Below are positions 32,901 to 41,393 of a DNA stretch of 64,000 bases, one piece after another; the stretch's first letter is position 1; every line of letters begins with the position of its first letter. The translations under genes and the position numbers were made by a program. The stretch is from Candidatus Bipolaricaulota bacterium (lineage in GTDB: Bacteria; Bipolaricaulota; Bipolaricaulia; Bipolaricaulales; Bipolaricaulaceae). The notes beneath the pieces are model-generated. The model searched no databases, was not told the origin of the DNA, and worked only from the letters and a program-made list of their open reading frames with translations. The stretch lies in assembly GCA_022838705.1 (NCBI GenBank), contig JALHJZ010000002.1:186001-250000 (forward strand), given 5' to 3'.

Positions 32901-34604
32901 GTGCCCAGCGATATGAGCGAACCGGTGGACTTCATCCGCGAGATCATCCGCGACGACCTCGCCGCGGGGCGGTTCGACCGGGTTCACACCCGGTTCCCCC
33001 CCGAGCCGAACGCCTACCTCCACATCGGCCACGCCCAGGCGATCCTCCTCAACTACGGGATCGCCCAGGAGTTCGGGGGGAAGTTCAACCTCCGCTTCGA
33101 CGACACGAACCCGGAGAAGGAGAGCGAGGAGTACGTGGCGGCGATCAAGCGGGACGTCCGCTGGCTGGGCGCGGATTGGGAGGACCGCGAGTTCTATGCC
33201 TCCGATTACTTCGAGCAGCTTTACCAATGGGCCGAGGAACTGATCCGCAAGGGGGTGGCCTACGTGTGTGACCTCCCGCCAGAGGAGCTCAGCCGCCAGC
33301 GCGGCCAGCCGATCCGGGACGGGGACAGGATCATCACCCCCCCGGGCGTGGATAGCCCGTACCGCAACCGGTCGGTGGAGGAGAACCTCGACCTCTTCCG
33401 CCGGATGAGGGCCGGGGAGTTCCCGAGCGGGTCCCGCACCCTGCGCGCCAAGATCGACATGGCTCACCCGAACCTCAACATGCGCGATCCTGTCCTGTAC
33501 CGAATCCTTCATGCCCGCCACCACCGGACGGGGGACACGTGGTGCATCTACCCAAGCTACGATTGGGCACACGGCCAGTCGGACTCGATCGAGGGGATCA
33601 CCCACTCCATCTGCACGCTGGAGTTCGAGAACCACCGCCCGCTCTATGACTGGTTCCTCGACCAGCTCGGCGTCCACCATCCTCGCCAGATCGAATTCGC
33701 CCGTCTCAACCTGACCTACACCGTGACGAGCAAGCGGCTCCTCCTCCGCCTCGTCCAGGAGGGGCACGTGCGGGGATGGGACGATCCCCGGATGCCCACG
33801 ATCGCCGGGATCCGCCGCCGCGGCTACACCCCGGAGGCGATCGCGGACTTCGTCCGCCGGATCGGGGTCTCCAAGGCGGAGAGCATCCGCGAGATCGAGC
33901 TCCTCGAGCACTGCCTGCGGGACGACCTCAACAAGCGCGCCCCGCGGCGGATGGCGGTGCTGGAGCCCGTGAAGCTCGTGATCACGAACTACCCGGAGGG
34001 GAAGGTGGAGGAGTTCGACGCGGTCAACAACCCTGAGGACCCCTCGTCCGGGACGCGGGTGGTCCCGTTCTCGCGGGAGCTGTGGATCGAGGAGGAGGAC
34101 TTCAGGGAGGACCCGCCGCCCGGGTTCTTCCGCCTCGCCCCGGGGCGGGAGGTGCGGCTGCGGTACGCGTACTTCGTCCGGTGCACGGGCGTCGTGAAGG
34201 ACCCCTCCGGCCGGGTGGTCGAGGTCCGCTGCACCTACGACCCGGCCACCCGCGGCGGCGATGCCCCGGATGGGCGGAAGGTGAAGGCGACCCTGCACTG
34301 GGTGTCTGCCTCCCACGCCGTGGACGCCGAGGTCCGCCTCTACGACCGCCTGTTCACGGTCCCCGATCCCCTCGACGTCCCGGAGGGAGAGGATTGGATC
34401 GGGAATCTGAACCCTGACTCCCTCGTCCTCCTCAGGGGGTGCAAGCTCGAGCCGTGCCTGGGGGAGGTGCAGGCCGGGGAGATGTTCCAGTTCGAGCGGA
34501 AGGGGTACTTCTGCGTCGACCCGGATACCAAGCCTGGCCTCCCCGTGTTCAACCGCATCGTGACCCTCCGCGATCCGTGGGCCAAGCTCCAGGGCAAGCT
34601 GTAG
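32901..34604 (+). CDS. glnS: Glutaminyl-tRNA synthetase
   Basis: A 567-residue class I synthetase. 'PPEPNAYLHIGHAQA' holds the HIGH motif (H41), 'DDTNPEKE' follows, and the KMSKS-like loop is 'TSKRLLLRLV'; the C-terminal two-barrel anticodon domain is complete. It charges tRNA-Gln (one such tRNA lies at 22.6 kb). Presence of GlnRS means that at least part of Gln-tRNA is made directly, without Glu-tRNA amidation. TAAGAT at 32888-32893 lies seven bases before the GTG start. Confidence 0.95.
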   Translation: MPSDMSEPVDFIREIIRDDLAAGRFDRVHTRFPPEPNAYLHIGHAQAILLNYGIAQEFGGKFNLRFDDTNPEKESEEYVAAIKRDVRWLGADWEDREFYASDYFEQLYQWAEELIRKGVAYVCDLPPEELSRQRGQPIRDGDRIITPPGVDSPYRNRSVEENLDLFRRMRAGEFPSGSRTLRAKIDMAHPNLNMRDPVLYRILHARHHRTGDTWCIYPSYDWAHGQSDSIEGITHSICTLEFENHRPLYDWFLDQLGVHHPRQIEFARLNLTYTVTSKRLLLRLVQEGHVRGWDDPRMPTIAGIRRRGYTPEAIADFVRRIGVSKAESIREIELLEHCLRDDLNKRAPRRMAVLEPVKLVITNYPEGKVEEFDAVNNPEDPSSGTRVVPFSRELWIEEEDFREDPPPGFFRLAPGREVRLRYAYFVRCTGVVKDPSGRVVEVRCTYDPATRGGDAPDGRKVKATLHWVSASHAVDAEVRLYDRLFTVPDPLDVPEGEDWIGNLNPDSLVLLRGCKLEPCLGEVQAGEMFQFERKGYFCVDPDTKPGLPVFNRIVTLRDPWAKLQGKL

Positions 34605-34624
34605 AAGCGTTCAAAGGTCACCCG

Positions 34625-34648
34625 TCGCGGCCGACCTGAGCGCCGCGA
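34625..34648 (+). terminator. Hairpin after glnS
   Basis: Perfect 7-bp stem TCGCGGC/GCCGCGA with a 10-nt loop, 21 bases after the glnS stop. No U-tract follows. Confidence 0.4.
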
Positions 34649-34660
34649 TGCCCACCCTCC

Positions 34661-34688
34661 TTGCAAAGGCGCTGGCATCCCCTAACAT
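34661..34688 (+). promoter_or_regulatory. gdhA promoter
   Basis: TTGCAA (34661-34666), 16-base spacer, TAACAT (34683-34688). The transcript would have a leader of about 43 nt containing AAGGGAGG before the ATG, in contrast with the leaderless genes of this genome. Confidence 0.5.
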
Positions 34689-34737
34689 CGTGCGGGGGTA
34701 GGGCACGAACGCCCCGCCTCACCAAGGGAGGGAACGC

Positions 34738-36036
34738 ATGGTGACCGGCGAAGTAGCCAGCTTGAACCCGTTTCTGATCGCCCAACGCCAGCTCGATGAG
34801 GCGGCGGGGGTGCTCAAGCTGGACCGCGGCCTGCACGAGCTCCTGCGCTGGCCGCTCCGGGAATTCCACGTCCGGATCCCGGTGCGGATGGACAACGGGT
34901 CGGTGCGGGTGTTCGAGGGGTTTCGGGTCCAGTACAACAACGCCCGTGGCCCGTGCAAGGGCGGGATCCGGTTCGCCGCCGATGAGACGGTGGATACGGT
35001 ACGGGCCCTCGCAGCGTGGATGACGTGGAAGACAGCGGTCGTGGACCTGCCGCTGGGGGGAGGGAAGGGCGGAATCGTGTGTAACCCCAAGGAGCTGAGT
35101 CCCGGGGAGCTGGAGCGCTTGTCGCGCGGGTACATCCGTGCCCTCGCCCCTGCGATCGGGGCCGATCGCGATGTCCCCGCCCCCGATGTTGGGACGAACC
35201 CCCAGATCATGGCGTGGATGCTCGACGAATACGAGACGATCGTCGGCCATGCCGCGCCGGGGGTGATCACGGGGAAGCCGCTTCCCATCGGTGGATCCGC
35301 AGGGAGGACCGGCGCGACGGGATTGGGGGTCGTGATCGCGATCCGCGAGGCGCTCGCCGCCCTGGGGATGGACCCGGCGTCCACCACCGCCTCGATCCAG
35401 GGGTTCGGGAACGTTGCCCAGTACGCCGCGATCCATTACCGGGAGGTGTTGGGGGGGCGGGTGCTCGCCGTCTCCTGCTGGGACCACAAGGACCGGCGGG
35501 CCTACACCTACACGAAGAAGGGCGGGATCGATCCGCGCTTCCTGCAGACGATCACGGACACCTTCGGCACTGTGGACCGCGCGAAGGCGGAACAGGCCGG
35601 GTACGAGGCCCTCGCTGGCGATGCATGGCTGGGGTTGGACGTGGATGTCCTCATTCCCGCCGCAATGGAGAACGTGATCACGGCGGACACGGTGGGGCGG
35701 ATCTCAGGTCGGGTGAAGATCCTCGCCGAGGCGGCCAACGGTCCGACCACCCCCGAGGCCGATCAGGTCCTGCAGAAGAGGGGGATCTACGTGATCCCCG
35801 ACTTCCTCTGTAACGCCGGCGGGGTGACCGTCTCCTACTTTGAGCAGGTGCAGAACGCGTACAACTTCCACTGGGACGTGGCCGAGATCAACCGGCGTTT
35901 GGATGAGAAGATGACGTCGGCCTTCCACGCCGTGCACAACGCGGCGAAGGAACACAAGGTCCCCAACCGCGTCGGCGCGTACCTCGTCGCGGTGGAGCGC
36001 GTGGCCGAGGCGGTCAAGCTGCGCGGCTGGGCGTAG
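34738..36036 (+). CDS. gdhA: Glutamate dehydrogenase
   Basis: A 432-residue hexameric-type GDH interconverting glutamate and 2-oxoglutarate plus ammonia. 'NNARGPCKGGIRF' holds the substrate lysine, 'LPLGGGKGGI' and 'PAPDVGTNPQIMAWM' are hallmark segments, and 'GFGNVAQYAA' is the nucleotide-binding motif. Coenzyme preference cannot be decided. Its role with hut, gcv and threonine aldolase genes suggests amino-acid catabolism. It has its own promoter and a 9-bp hairpin after the stop. Confidence 0.95.
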   Translation: MVTGEVASLNPFLIAQRQLDEAAGVLKLDRGLHELLRWPLREFHVRIPVRMDNGSVRVFEGFRVQYNNARGPCKGGIRFAADETVDTVRALAAWMTWKTAVVDLPLGGGKGGIVCNPKELSPGELERLSRGYIRALAPAIGADRDVPAPDVGTNPQIMAWMLDEYETIVGHAAPGVITGKPLPIGGSAGRTGATGLGVVIAIREALAALGMDPASTTASIQGFGNVAQYAAIHYREVLGGRVLAVSCWDHKDRRAYTYTKKGGIDPRFLQTITDTFGTVDRAKAEQAGYEALAGDAWLGLDVDVLIPAAMENVITADTVGRISGRVKILAEAANGPTTPEADQVLQKRGIYVIPDFLCNAGGVTVSYFEQVQNAYNFHWDVAEINRRLDEKMTSAFHAVHNAAKEHKVPNRVGAYLVAVERVAEAVKLRGWA

Positions 36037-36056
36037 GGGGAGCTTTGGGTTCGCAG

Positions 36057-36079
36057 GGGGGTGCCCGGGCGGCACCCCC
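36057..36079. terminator. Bidirectional hairpin between gdhA and the HAD gene
   Basis: Perfect 9-bp stem GGGGGTGCC/GGCACCCCC with a 5-nt loop, lying between the ends of two convergent genes. No U-tract on either side. Confidence 0.6.
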
Positions 36080-36080
36080 G

Positions 36081-36686
36081 TCACTTCGCGGCGAGGAGAC
36101 GGCGCACGACCTCGCGCGCCGCGTCCAGGTCGGGGACTTCGTGGTACGCTGCGCCGGGGGGGAAGTAGGTACGCATCCACTCCCGCGGCGCAACGAGGAC
36201 CACCGCGGGGATCCCTGCCGCCACCGCGGCCTGGAGGTCGAAGTGGGAATCCCCGAGGACGAGGGCCTCCTCCGGGCTCAGCCCCAGCCGGGCGAGCGGA
36301 CCGAGGAACGCCCCGGGGTCGGGCTTGAGAGGCCCGTCGTCCCGCGTGACCACGAGGTCGAACGGGAGCTCGTGGCGGGCGAGGACGGCATCCGTGCTCT
36401 CCCGGGAGTTGTTCGTGACGAGAATGGTCTTCACACCGCTCAAGCGCAGGAAGTCGAGGAGCTCGCGCGTCCCCGCGCGGAGGCAGCCCCGCTCGACCCC
36501 CTCCCGTTCCCGGGCCCGCAGGACCTCCACCGCCTCGGTCCGCCGGGACGGAGGCAGGTCCGCGATCCCAGCGAGGATCGTGCGACCGTCCGGGGGGAGT
36601 CCGAGCTCCTCCCGCACGGCCGTCATCCGGACCGGGGTCTCCCAGATCGTGCCGTCCATGTCGATGAGCGCTGCACGGAAGGGCAT
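36081..36686 (-). CDS. HAD-superfamily hydrolase
   Basis: A 201-residue phosphatase-like protein: motif I 'LIDMDGTI' (D9 and D11), motif II 'LVTNNS', motif III lysine in 'GPLKPDPGAF', motif IV 'LGDSHFD'. The helical cap suggests a small-metabolite phosphatase such as phosphoglycolate-phosphatase-like enzymes; substrate unknown. Start ATG 36686 is supported by a TACCAT box seven bases upstream on the minus strand (leaderless). Transcript direction faces gdhA. Confidence 0.85.
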   Translation of the reverse strand: MPFRAALIDMDGTIWETPVRMTAVREELGLPPDGRTILAGIADLPPSRRTEAVEVLRAREREGVERGCLRAGTRELLDFLRLSGVKTILVTNNSRESTDAVLARHELPFDLVVTRDDGPLKPDPGAFLGPLARLGLSPEEALVLGDSHFDLQAAVAAGIPAVVLVAPREWMRTYFPPGAAYHEVPDLDAAREVVRRLLAAK

Positions 36687-36769
36687 GGGCCCAATGGTAC
36701 CCGCTCGGGGAGGGACATTGGAACCTGATCTAGCTAAGGCGGTCGAGGAGCGCCGCCCGGGGGCCATCC

Positions 36770-36855
36770 TGGCGGAGGGAGTGGGATTCGAACCCACGGA
36801 GCTTTCGCTCACCGGTTTTCAAGACCGGCGGTTTCGTCCGCTCACCCATCCCTCC
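36770..36855 (-). tRNA. tRNA-Ser (anticodon TGA)
   Basis: Minus strand: acceptor GGAGGGA/TCCCTCC, anticodon stem GCCGGT/ACCGGT with loop CTTGAAA giving UGA, a long variable arm (GAGCGAAAGCTC) typical of tRNA-Ser, T-arm GTGGGTTCGAATCCCAC, discriminator G and encoded CCA. Confidence 0.94.
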
Positions 36856-36986
36856 CTGGTAGAGGGCGCTGTGCATTCTCGCCACGCCCGGGGAAGCCCG
36901 CAACCGGCCGCGGGGGTTAGCCGTCTTCACCGGGCCTCCGCCGGCGATCCACGGCGCCTCCACAGGACACAAGGTAGCGTTGCGCC

Positions 36987-37547
36987 ATGCCGGTGATGCG
37001 AACCTGGGCATTTTGGATCGGCCTCGCGGTGGGCGCCCTCGCCGTCCTGGCCGGGGCAACGGCGGCCCACGCCGCCGAACCCCCCTGTCCGGCCTCCCCG
37101 GTCCTCCTGGCAGGGATTGAGGTGGGGAACCGCGTTGGGCAACGGGCGCCGGACTTCTCCCTTCCCGACTTCTCCGGGAACCCCGTGGACCTGTCCTCAT
37201 TCCGCGGCTGCCCGGTCCTCCTCGACTTCTGGGCCAGCTGGTGCAAGCCATGTCAGGTCTCGGTCCCGCTCCTAGAGTCCCTCCGCCAGAGGTACGCCCC
37301 GCGGGGGCTGAAGGTGATCGCGGTGAGCCTGGACTACCGCAAGGAAGACGCAACCCGGTTCCTGGAGGCCTACGGGTACCGCGGGTTCATCGCCCTGTGG
37401 GCTCCCTTCACCGAGGCGCGCGCTGTGGCCTACCTGTTCGGGATCCAGGCGATCCCCCGCACCGTGCTCCTCGACCGGCAGGGCATCATCCGCTTCATCG
37501 GCCATCCCCAGGACCTGACCGACGACCTCCTCTCCCCCTGGCTGTGA
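36987..37547 (+). CDS. TlpA/ResA-like thioredoxin-fold protein
   Basis: A 186-residue exported thiol-disulfide protein. A signal/anchor segment occupies about 6-30 ('WIGLAVGALAVLAGA'), the redoxin domain starts 'GQRAPDFSLPDFSG', and the redox site is 'WASWCKPC' with the cis-Pro loop 'IQAIPRT'. Such proteins reduce or help mature cytochromes or other envelope thiols. TAGCGT at 36975-36980 ends six bases before the ATG, so the mRNA is likely leaderless. Confidence 0.9.
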   Translation: MPVMRTWAFWIGLAVGALAVLAGATAAHAAEPPCPASPVLLAGIEVGNRVGQRAPDFSLPDFSGNPVDLSSFRGCPVLLDFWASWCKPCQVSVPLLESLRQRYAPRGLKVIAVSLDYRKEDATRFLEAYGYRGFIALWAPFTEARAVAYLFGIQAIPRTVLLDRQGIIRFIGHPQDLTDDLLSPWL

Positions 37548-37584
37548 GAGGGACTTGTGCCGATCGCGGGCGGGCACAACCCGC

Positions 37585-37609
37585 GCCGGCTTCCCCGGCC
37601 GGGGCCGGC
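37585..37609. terminator. GC-rich hairpin between convergent tlpA-like and pfkA genes
   Basis: GCCGGC at 37585-37590 pairs with GCCGGC at 37604-37609, with an inner self-complementary CCCCGGCCGGGG. No U-tract. It reaches the last base of the pfkA stop codon. Confidence 0.5.
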
Positions 37610-38580
37610 TAGCGGGCCAACACCTGGGCCAGCTCGAAGAGCTCGGGGTCGAGCCCCTTCTGCTGTCCCGCGACCTCGGCGAGGGGAGTCGTCGTCACTT
37701 TCCCCCGGACCCACCCCACGAGCACTCCGTGCTCGCCGCGGGCGAGGGCGTCCACCGCCGCCGCGCCGAGGCGCGTGGCAAGCAGCCGGTCGTACGCCCC
37801 CGGCGCCCCTCCCCGCTGCACGTGGCCGAGGATCGTCACCCTTAGCTCGAACCCGAGCCGCTTCTCGTTCTCATGGAAGTACTCAGCGAGCCGGGTCGCG
37901 TTGAGCTGCGCTCCCTCCGCCACCACGACGAGGGCGTGGTTCTTCCCCCGCTCGTAGGCCCCGCGCAGCTCGTGGGCGAGCGCCTCGGGATCCGTCTCCA
38001 CTTCGGGGATGACCACGGCCTCTGCCCCGCCGGCGATCCCCGCCATGAGGGCGAGGTAGCCGCAGTGGCGGCCCATCACCTCGACGAGGAACGCCCGGCC
38101 GTGGGACGAGGCGGTGGTCTTGAGGCGGTCGATGGACTCGAGGGCCACGTTGAGGGCAGTGTCCACCCCGATCGTGATCTCCGAGCCGGCGAGGTCGTTG
38201 TCGATCGTGGACGCCACGCCGACGACGGGGAACCCCATCCGGGAGAGCTCGTAGGCGCCGGTCTGGGAGCCGTTCCCTCCGATCACGACCAGGGCCTCGA
38301 TCCCCTGCCCGGCGAGGGCGTGGAGCGCCCTCTGCCGGCCGGCCTCGGTGCGGAACTCCGGGCAGCGAGCGCTCCCGAGGACCGTCCCCCCAAGCTGGAG
38401 GATCCCCCCCACGTCCCGCGCCCCGAGGGGCACCATCTCCCCCCCGACGAGACCGGCGTAGCCCCGCCGCACCCCCCGGACTTCCCAGCCTTGCGCGACC
38501 CCCGCGCGGACCACCGCGCGGATCGCGGCGTTCATCCCCGGCGCGTCGCCACCGCTTGTGAGGACAGCGATCCGGTTCAT
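37609..38580 (-). CDS. pfkA: 6-phosphofructokinase
   Basis: A 323-residue enzyme of the PfkA family phosphorylating fructose-6-phosphate in glycolysis. 'TSGGDAPGMNAAIRAVVR' opens it, 'STIDNDL' and 'MGRHCGYLAL' bind fructose-6-phosphate. The Mg/ATP loop reads GGNGS at 101-105, with Asn103 where E. coli PfkA has Asp103; Gly104 favours ATP over pyrophosphate. The stop lies at a GC hairpin; the start overlaps the flavoprotein gene (ATGA). Confidence 0.92.
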   Translation of the reverse strand: MNRIAVLTSGGDAPGMNAAIRAVVRAGVAQGWEVRGVRRGYAGLVGGEMVPLGARDVGGILQLGGTVLGSARCPEFRTEAGRQRALHALAGQGIEALVVIGGNGSQTGAYELSRMGFPVVGVASTIDNDLAGSEITIGVDTALNVALESIDRLKTTASSHGRAFLVEVMGRHCGYLALMAGIAGGAEAVVIPEVETDPEALAHELRGAYERGKNHALVVVAEGAQLNATRLAEYFHENEKRLGFELRVTILGHVQRGGAPGAYDRLLATRLGAAAVDALARGEHGVLVGWVRGKVTTTPLAEVAGQQKGLDPELFELAQVLAR

Positions 38581-39908
38581 CGTGACGCCTTCTCCCGAAT
38601 CTGCCGCGCGGCCAACACCCCGGTCACGGCGGCGAACACGATCCCCCGGGAGTGCCCCGACGCGTCCCCGGCCACGTAGAACCCAGGGAGGGCGGTCTCC
38701 ATCCCTGGCCCGACCTCATAGCGCGTGTCGTAGAACTTGATCTCCGGGGCACAGAGGAGCGTCCCCTCCGCGGACAGGCCGGGGATGAGTCGGTTCAGGA
38801 CGTCCACCGCCTCTACAATGTCCACCACCACGCGGTGGGGGAGGGCCATCGACACGTCCCCGGGGGTGAACGACTCCAGGGTCGGCCGGACGGAGGCCCG
38901 CCGGATGCGGTCCAGGGTGGACCGCCGCCCCTGGGCGAGGTCCTTCAGCCGCTGCACGATCGGCTTCCCCCCCCCGATCGTCGTCGCCAGTTTCGCGATC
39001 GCGCGGCCGTACTCGGTTGTGTCCTCCACCGGATCGGTGAGCTCGATGTGCACGAGGAGCGCGAAGTTCGTGTTCCCGCTCTTGCGCTCGTTCTCGGCGT
39101 GGCCGTTCACGAGCACGAACTTGCCATGGTCCTCCTGGACAACGAACCCGCGGGGGTTGGTGCAGAAGGTGCGCACCATGTCGTCGTAGGTTGGGGCGCG
39201 CACGCGCAGCTTGGCGTCGTACATCACCCGCTCGATCGGGTCGTAGAGCTCGGCTGGGAACTCCGCCCGCACCCCGACATCGAGCGGGCCGAACGAGGGA
39301 CCGACCCCGAGCGACCGCGCCACCTCCCGCAGCCAGTACGCGCCCACCCGGCCTGGCGCAGCGAGGACGTGCCGGGCCTCGATCTCCTTCCCCCCCACCA
39401 CGACCGTGAACCGCCCGCTGCGGTGGCGGATCTCCTCGGCCGCCCTCCCGAGTTGGAACTCGACCCCCCGCGCCACGAGGTCGCGGTAGATGGCATCGAT
39501 GACCTCCCGGATCCGCCCCGTGCCGATGTGGCGCTGGCGGCCGGCGATGAACTCCACCCCCGCCTGGGCTGCTGCCTTCTTCAACTCAGCGAGCGCCTCG
39601 GGGTCCTCCCCCGAGTACTGGGCGGGCGCCCCGTAGCGGGTGAACGTGTCATCCACGTAGGCGATGAGGTCCTCCAGCTCCCCGACCGAGCACCCGATCG
39701 CCTCCGGATCGCCGCCGATGCGGGGGGTGAGGTTGAGCTTCCCGTCGGAGAACGCGCCGGCCCCGCCCACCCCACAGGTGTTGCTCGTCCGCTCGCGCGG
39801 GGCGAGGCCCTTGTCCACGATGACCGTGGACAGGCCCGATCCCGCGAGCTCGAGGGCCGCGAACAGCCCGGCCGGCCCAGCTCCCACCACCACGACGTCG
39901 TACCGCAC
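38577..39908 (-). CDS. FAD-dependent oxidoreductase
   Basis: A 443-residue flavoprotein. The FAD Rossmann motif 'VVVGAGPAGLFAALELA' is at about 5-21, followed by 'RERTSNTCGVGGAGAFSDGK', a signature of a widespread uncharacterised family (COG2509-like). The C-terminal 'YVAGDASGHSRGIVFAAVTG' region (quoted here only as AGDASGHSRGI) closes the FAD site. Substrate unknown. GTG 39908 has AAAGGAG upstream; the ATGA overlap with pfkA makes a two-gene operon. Confidence 0.82.
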   Translation of the reverse strand: MRYDVVVVGAGPAGLFAALELAGSGLSTVIVDKGLAPRERTSNTCGVGGAGAFSDGKLNLTPRIGGDPEAIGCSVGELEDLIAYVDDTFTRYGAPAQYSGEDPEALAELKKAAAQAGVEFIAGRQRHIGTGRIREVIDAIYRDLVARGVEFQLGRAAEEIRHRSGRFTVVVGGKEIEARHVLAAPGRVGAYWLREVARSLGVGPSFGPLDVGVRAEFPAELYDPIERVMYDAKLRVRAPTYDDMVRTFCTNPRGFVVQEDHGKFVLVNGHAENERKSGNTNFALLVHIELTDPVEDTTEYGRAIAKLATTIGGGKPIVQRLKDLAQGRRSTLDRIRRASVRPTLESFTPGDVSMALPHRVVVDIVEAVDVLNRLIPGLSAEGTLLCAPEIKFYDTRYEVGPGMETALPGFYVAGDASGHSRGIVFAAVTGVLAARQIREKASR

Positions 39909-39974
39909 GCTCTCGCTCCTTTGGGTTATCCTTCGGGAACCCACGCATCGTAGCCCGTGGGGAGGAGGGTGCAA

Positions 39975-40544
39975 GTGCGGATCGGCGCGGGGGAGTACCG
40001 GGGCCAGAAGCTCGTGGGACCGCGGGACGCGGGGATCCGGCCGCTGCGGGAGCGGGTCCGCCTCGCCCTGTTCGACACCGTGCGCGAGCTCGTGCCCGGG
40101 GCGCAGGTCCTCGACCTCTTCGCGGGGACGGGGGCGGTGGGGCTGGAGGCCCTCTCCCGCGGCGCGGCCCGCGCCGTGTTCGTGGACGGCTCAGATCAGG
40201 CGGTGCGGCTCATCCGCGAGAACATCCGACGGTTGGGGTGCGCCGCCCGGGCGGAGGTGGTGGAGGCCGATGTCTTCACGGCGCTGCGGTCGCTCGTGCG
40301 AACAGGGAAGGCGTTCGACCTCGTGTTCGTCGGCGCCCCGTATGGAAGCGGGCTCGCCGCCCGGACGGTCGCGGCGCTGGCCGAGCTTCGCCCCCTCCTC
40401 CCCGGGGCAGTGGTGGTGGCGGAGTCGTTCCACAAGGAGCCGCTGGCGGATCGGTACGGCCCCCTCGTCCTCGAGATGCGGCGGGCCTACGGGGAGACGG
40501 TGCTCTCCCTGTACCGGTTTGTGCCGGAGGGCGGGGGAAGCTAG
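39975..40544 (+). CDS. rsmD: 16S rRNA (guanine966-N2)-methyltransferase-like
   Basis: A 189-residue SAM-dependent methyltransferase: 'RIGAGEYRGQKL' entry, 'RPLRERVRLALFD', SAM loop 'LDLFAGTGAVGLEALSRGA' (key GTGAVGLEA). The base-flipping motif that is usually DPPY/NPPY reads Gly120-Ala-Pro-Tyr123, keeping only the Pro-Tyr. Start GTG 39975 was chosen for its GGAGGAGG site; GTG 39957 would add six residues. First gene of rsmD-surE. Confidence 0.82.
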   Translation: MRIGAGEYRGQKLVGPRDAGIRPLRERVRLALFDTVRELVPGAQVLDLFAGTGAVGLEALSRGAARAVFVDGSDQAVRLIRENIRRLGCAARAEVVEADVFTALRSLVRTGKAFDLVFVGAPYGSGLAARTVAALAELRPLLPGAVVVAESFHKEPLADRYGPLVLEMRRAYGETVLSLYRFVPEGGGS

Positions 40545-40565
40545 ACTGAACGCCCGGAGGGGACG

Positions 40566-41369
40566 ATGGAACGGCCGTTCATCCTGGTCACGAACGACGA
40601 CGGGTACCTCTCGCCGGGGCTCCTCGCCCTGCGGCGGGCCCTCGCCACGGTCGGGGAGCCATGGGTGCTCGCCCCGGATCGGAACTGGTCTGCAGCATCG
40701 CGGACCCGCATCTTCCACAAGCCGCTGCGGTTCTCGAGCGCCCACCTCCCGGACGGGGAGGAGGTGCACGTCACGAACGGATCCCCATCCGACTGCGTGC
40801 TCCTCGCCCTCCTCGGCCTCGCCCCGCGCCGGCCCGACCTCGTCGTGGCGGGGATCAACATGGGGGCGAACATCGGGCACGACGTGACCTACTCGGGCAC
40901 GGTCGCCGCGGCGATGGAGGGGGCATCGGCGGGGATCCCGGCGATCGCCGTATCCCTCGACCTCGGGTCCGACGAGGGGCGGGAAGGGAACCCTGACTAC
41001 GAGAGGGCAGCGGCGCTCACGGCGCGGGTGGCGAAGCTGGTGTTGGCGGAGCGGGACGCGCTCGTCCGCACCCTCATCAACGTGAACGTGCCGCGCGGCG
41101 TGCCCAAAGGGGTCCGGGTCACCCGCCTCGGCGGCAAGATCTGGACCGATGACCTCGTGCGGGGCGAGGACCCCCGCGGCCGTTCCTACTACTGGCTGGC
41201 GGGCGAGATGCTCTCCTCCCCGCCCTCAGGCGAGGAGGATACCGATGTGTGGGCGGTCCTGTCCGGGTACGTCTCGATCACCCCCCTCCACCTCGACCTC
41301 ACCGCCTACGCCGTGCTCAACAACCTGCGCCGGTGGGAGGAGGAGATCCGCGTCGGGGACGCGGCGTAG
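40566..41369 (+). CDS. surE: 5'/3'-nucleotidase SurE
   Basis: A 267-residue metal-dependent nucleotidase with the defining 'LVTNDDGYLSPGL' (acidic metal pair D11-D12), 'VLAPDRNWSAASRT' and 'GINMGANIGHDVTYSGTVAAA' (partly quoted as GINMGANIG). It dephosphorylates nucleoside monophosphates. A GGAGGGGACG site precedes the ATG. Confidence 0.95.
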   Translation: MERPFILVTNDDGYLSPGLLALRRALATVGEPWVLAPDRNWSAASRTRIFHKPLRFSSAHLPDGEEVHVTNGSPSDCVLLALLGLAPRRPDLVVAGINMGANIGHDVTYSGTVAAAMEGASAGIPAIAVSLDLGSDEGREGNPDYERAAALTARVAKLVLAERDALVRTLINVNVPRGVPKGVRVTRLGGKIWTDDLVRGEDPRGRSYYWLAGEMLSSPPSGEEDTDVWAVLSGYVSITPLHLDLTAYAVLNNLRRWEEEIRVGDAA

Positions 41370-41393
41370 CTGGAGGGGCCCTATAATCCCGAC

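Noticed and set aside
37548..37608. Small RNA in the hairpin-rich gap after the TlpA-like gene
   Set aside because: The gap is 61 bases between convergent stops; a terminator hairpin is the simpler reading.
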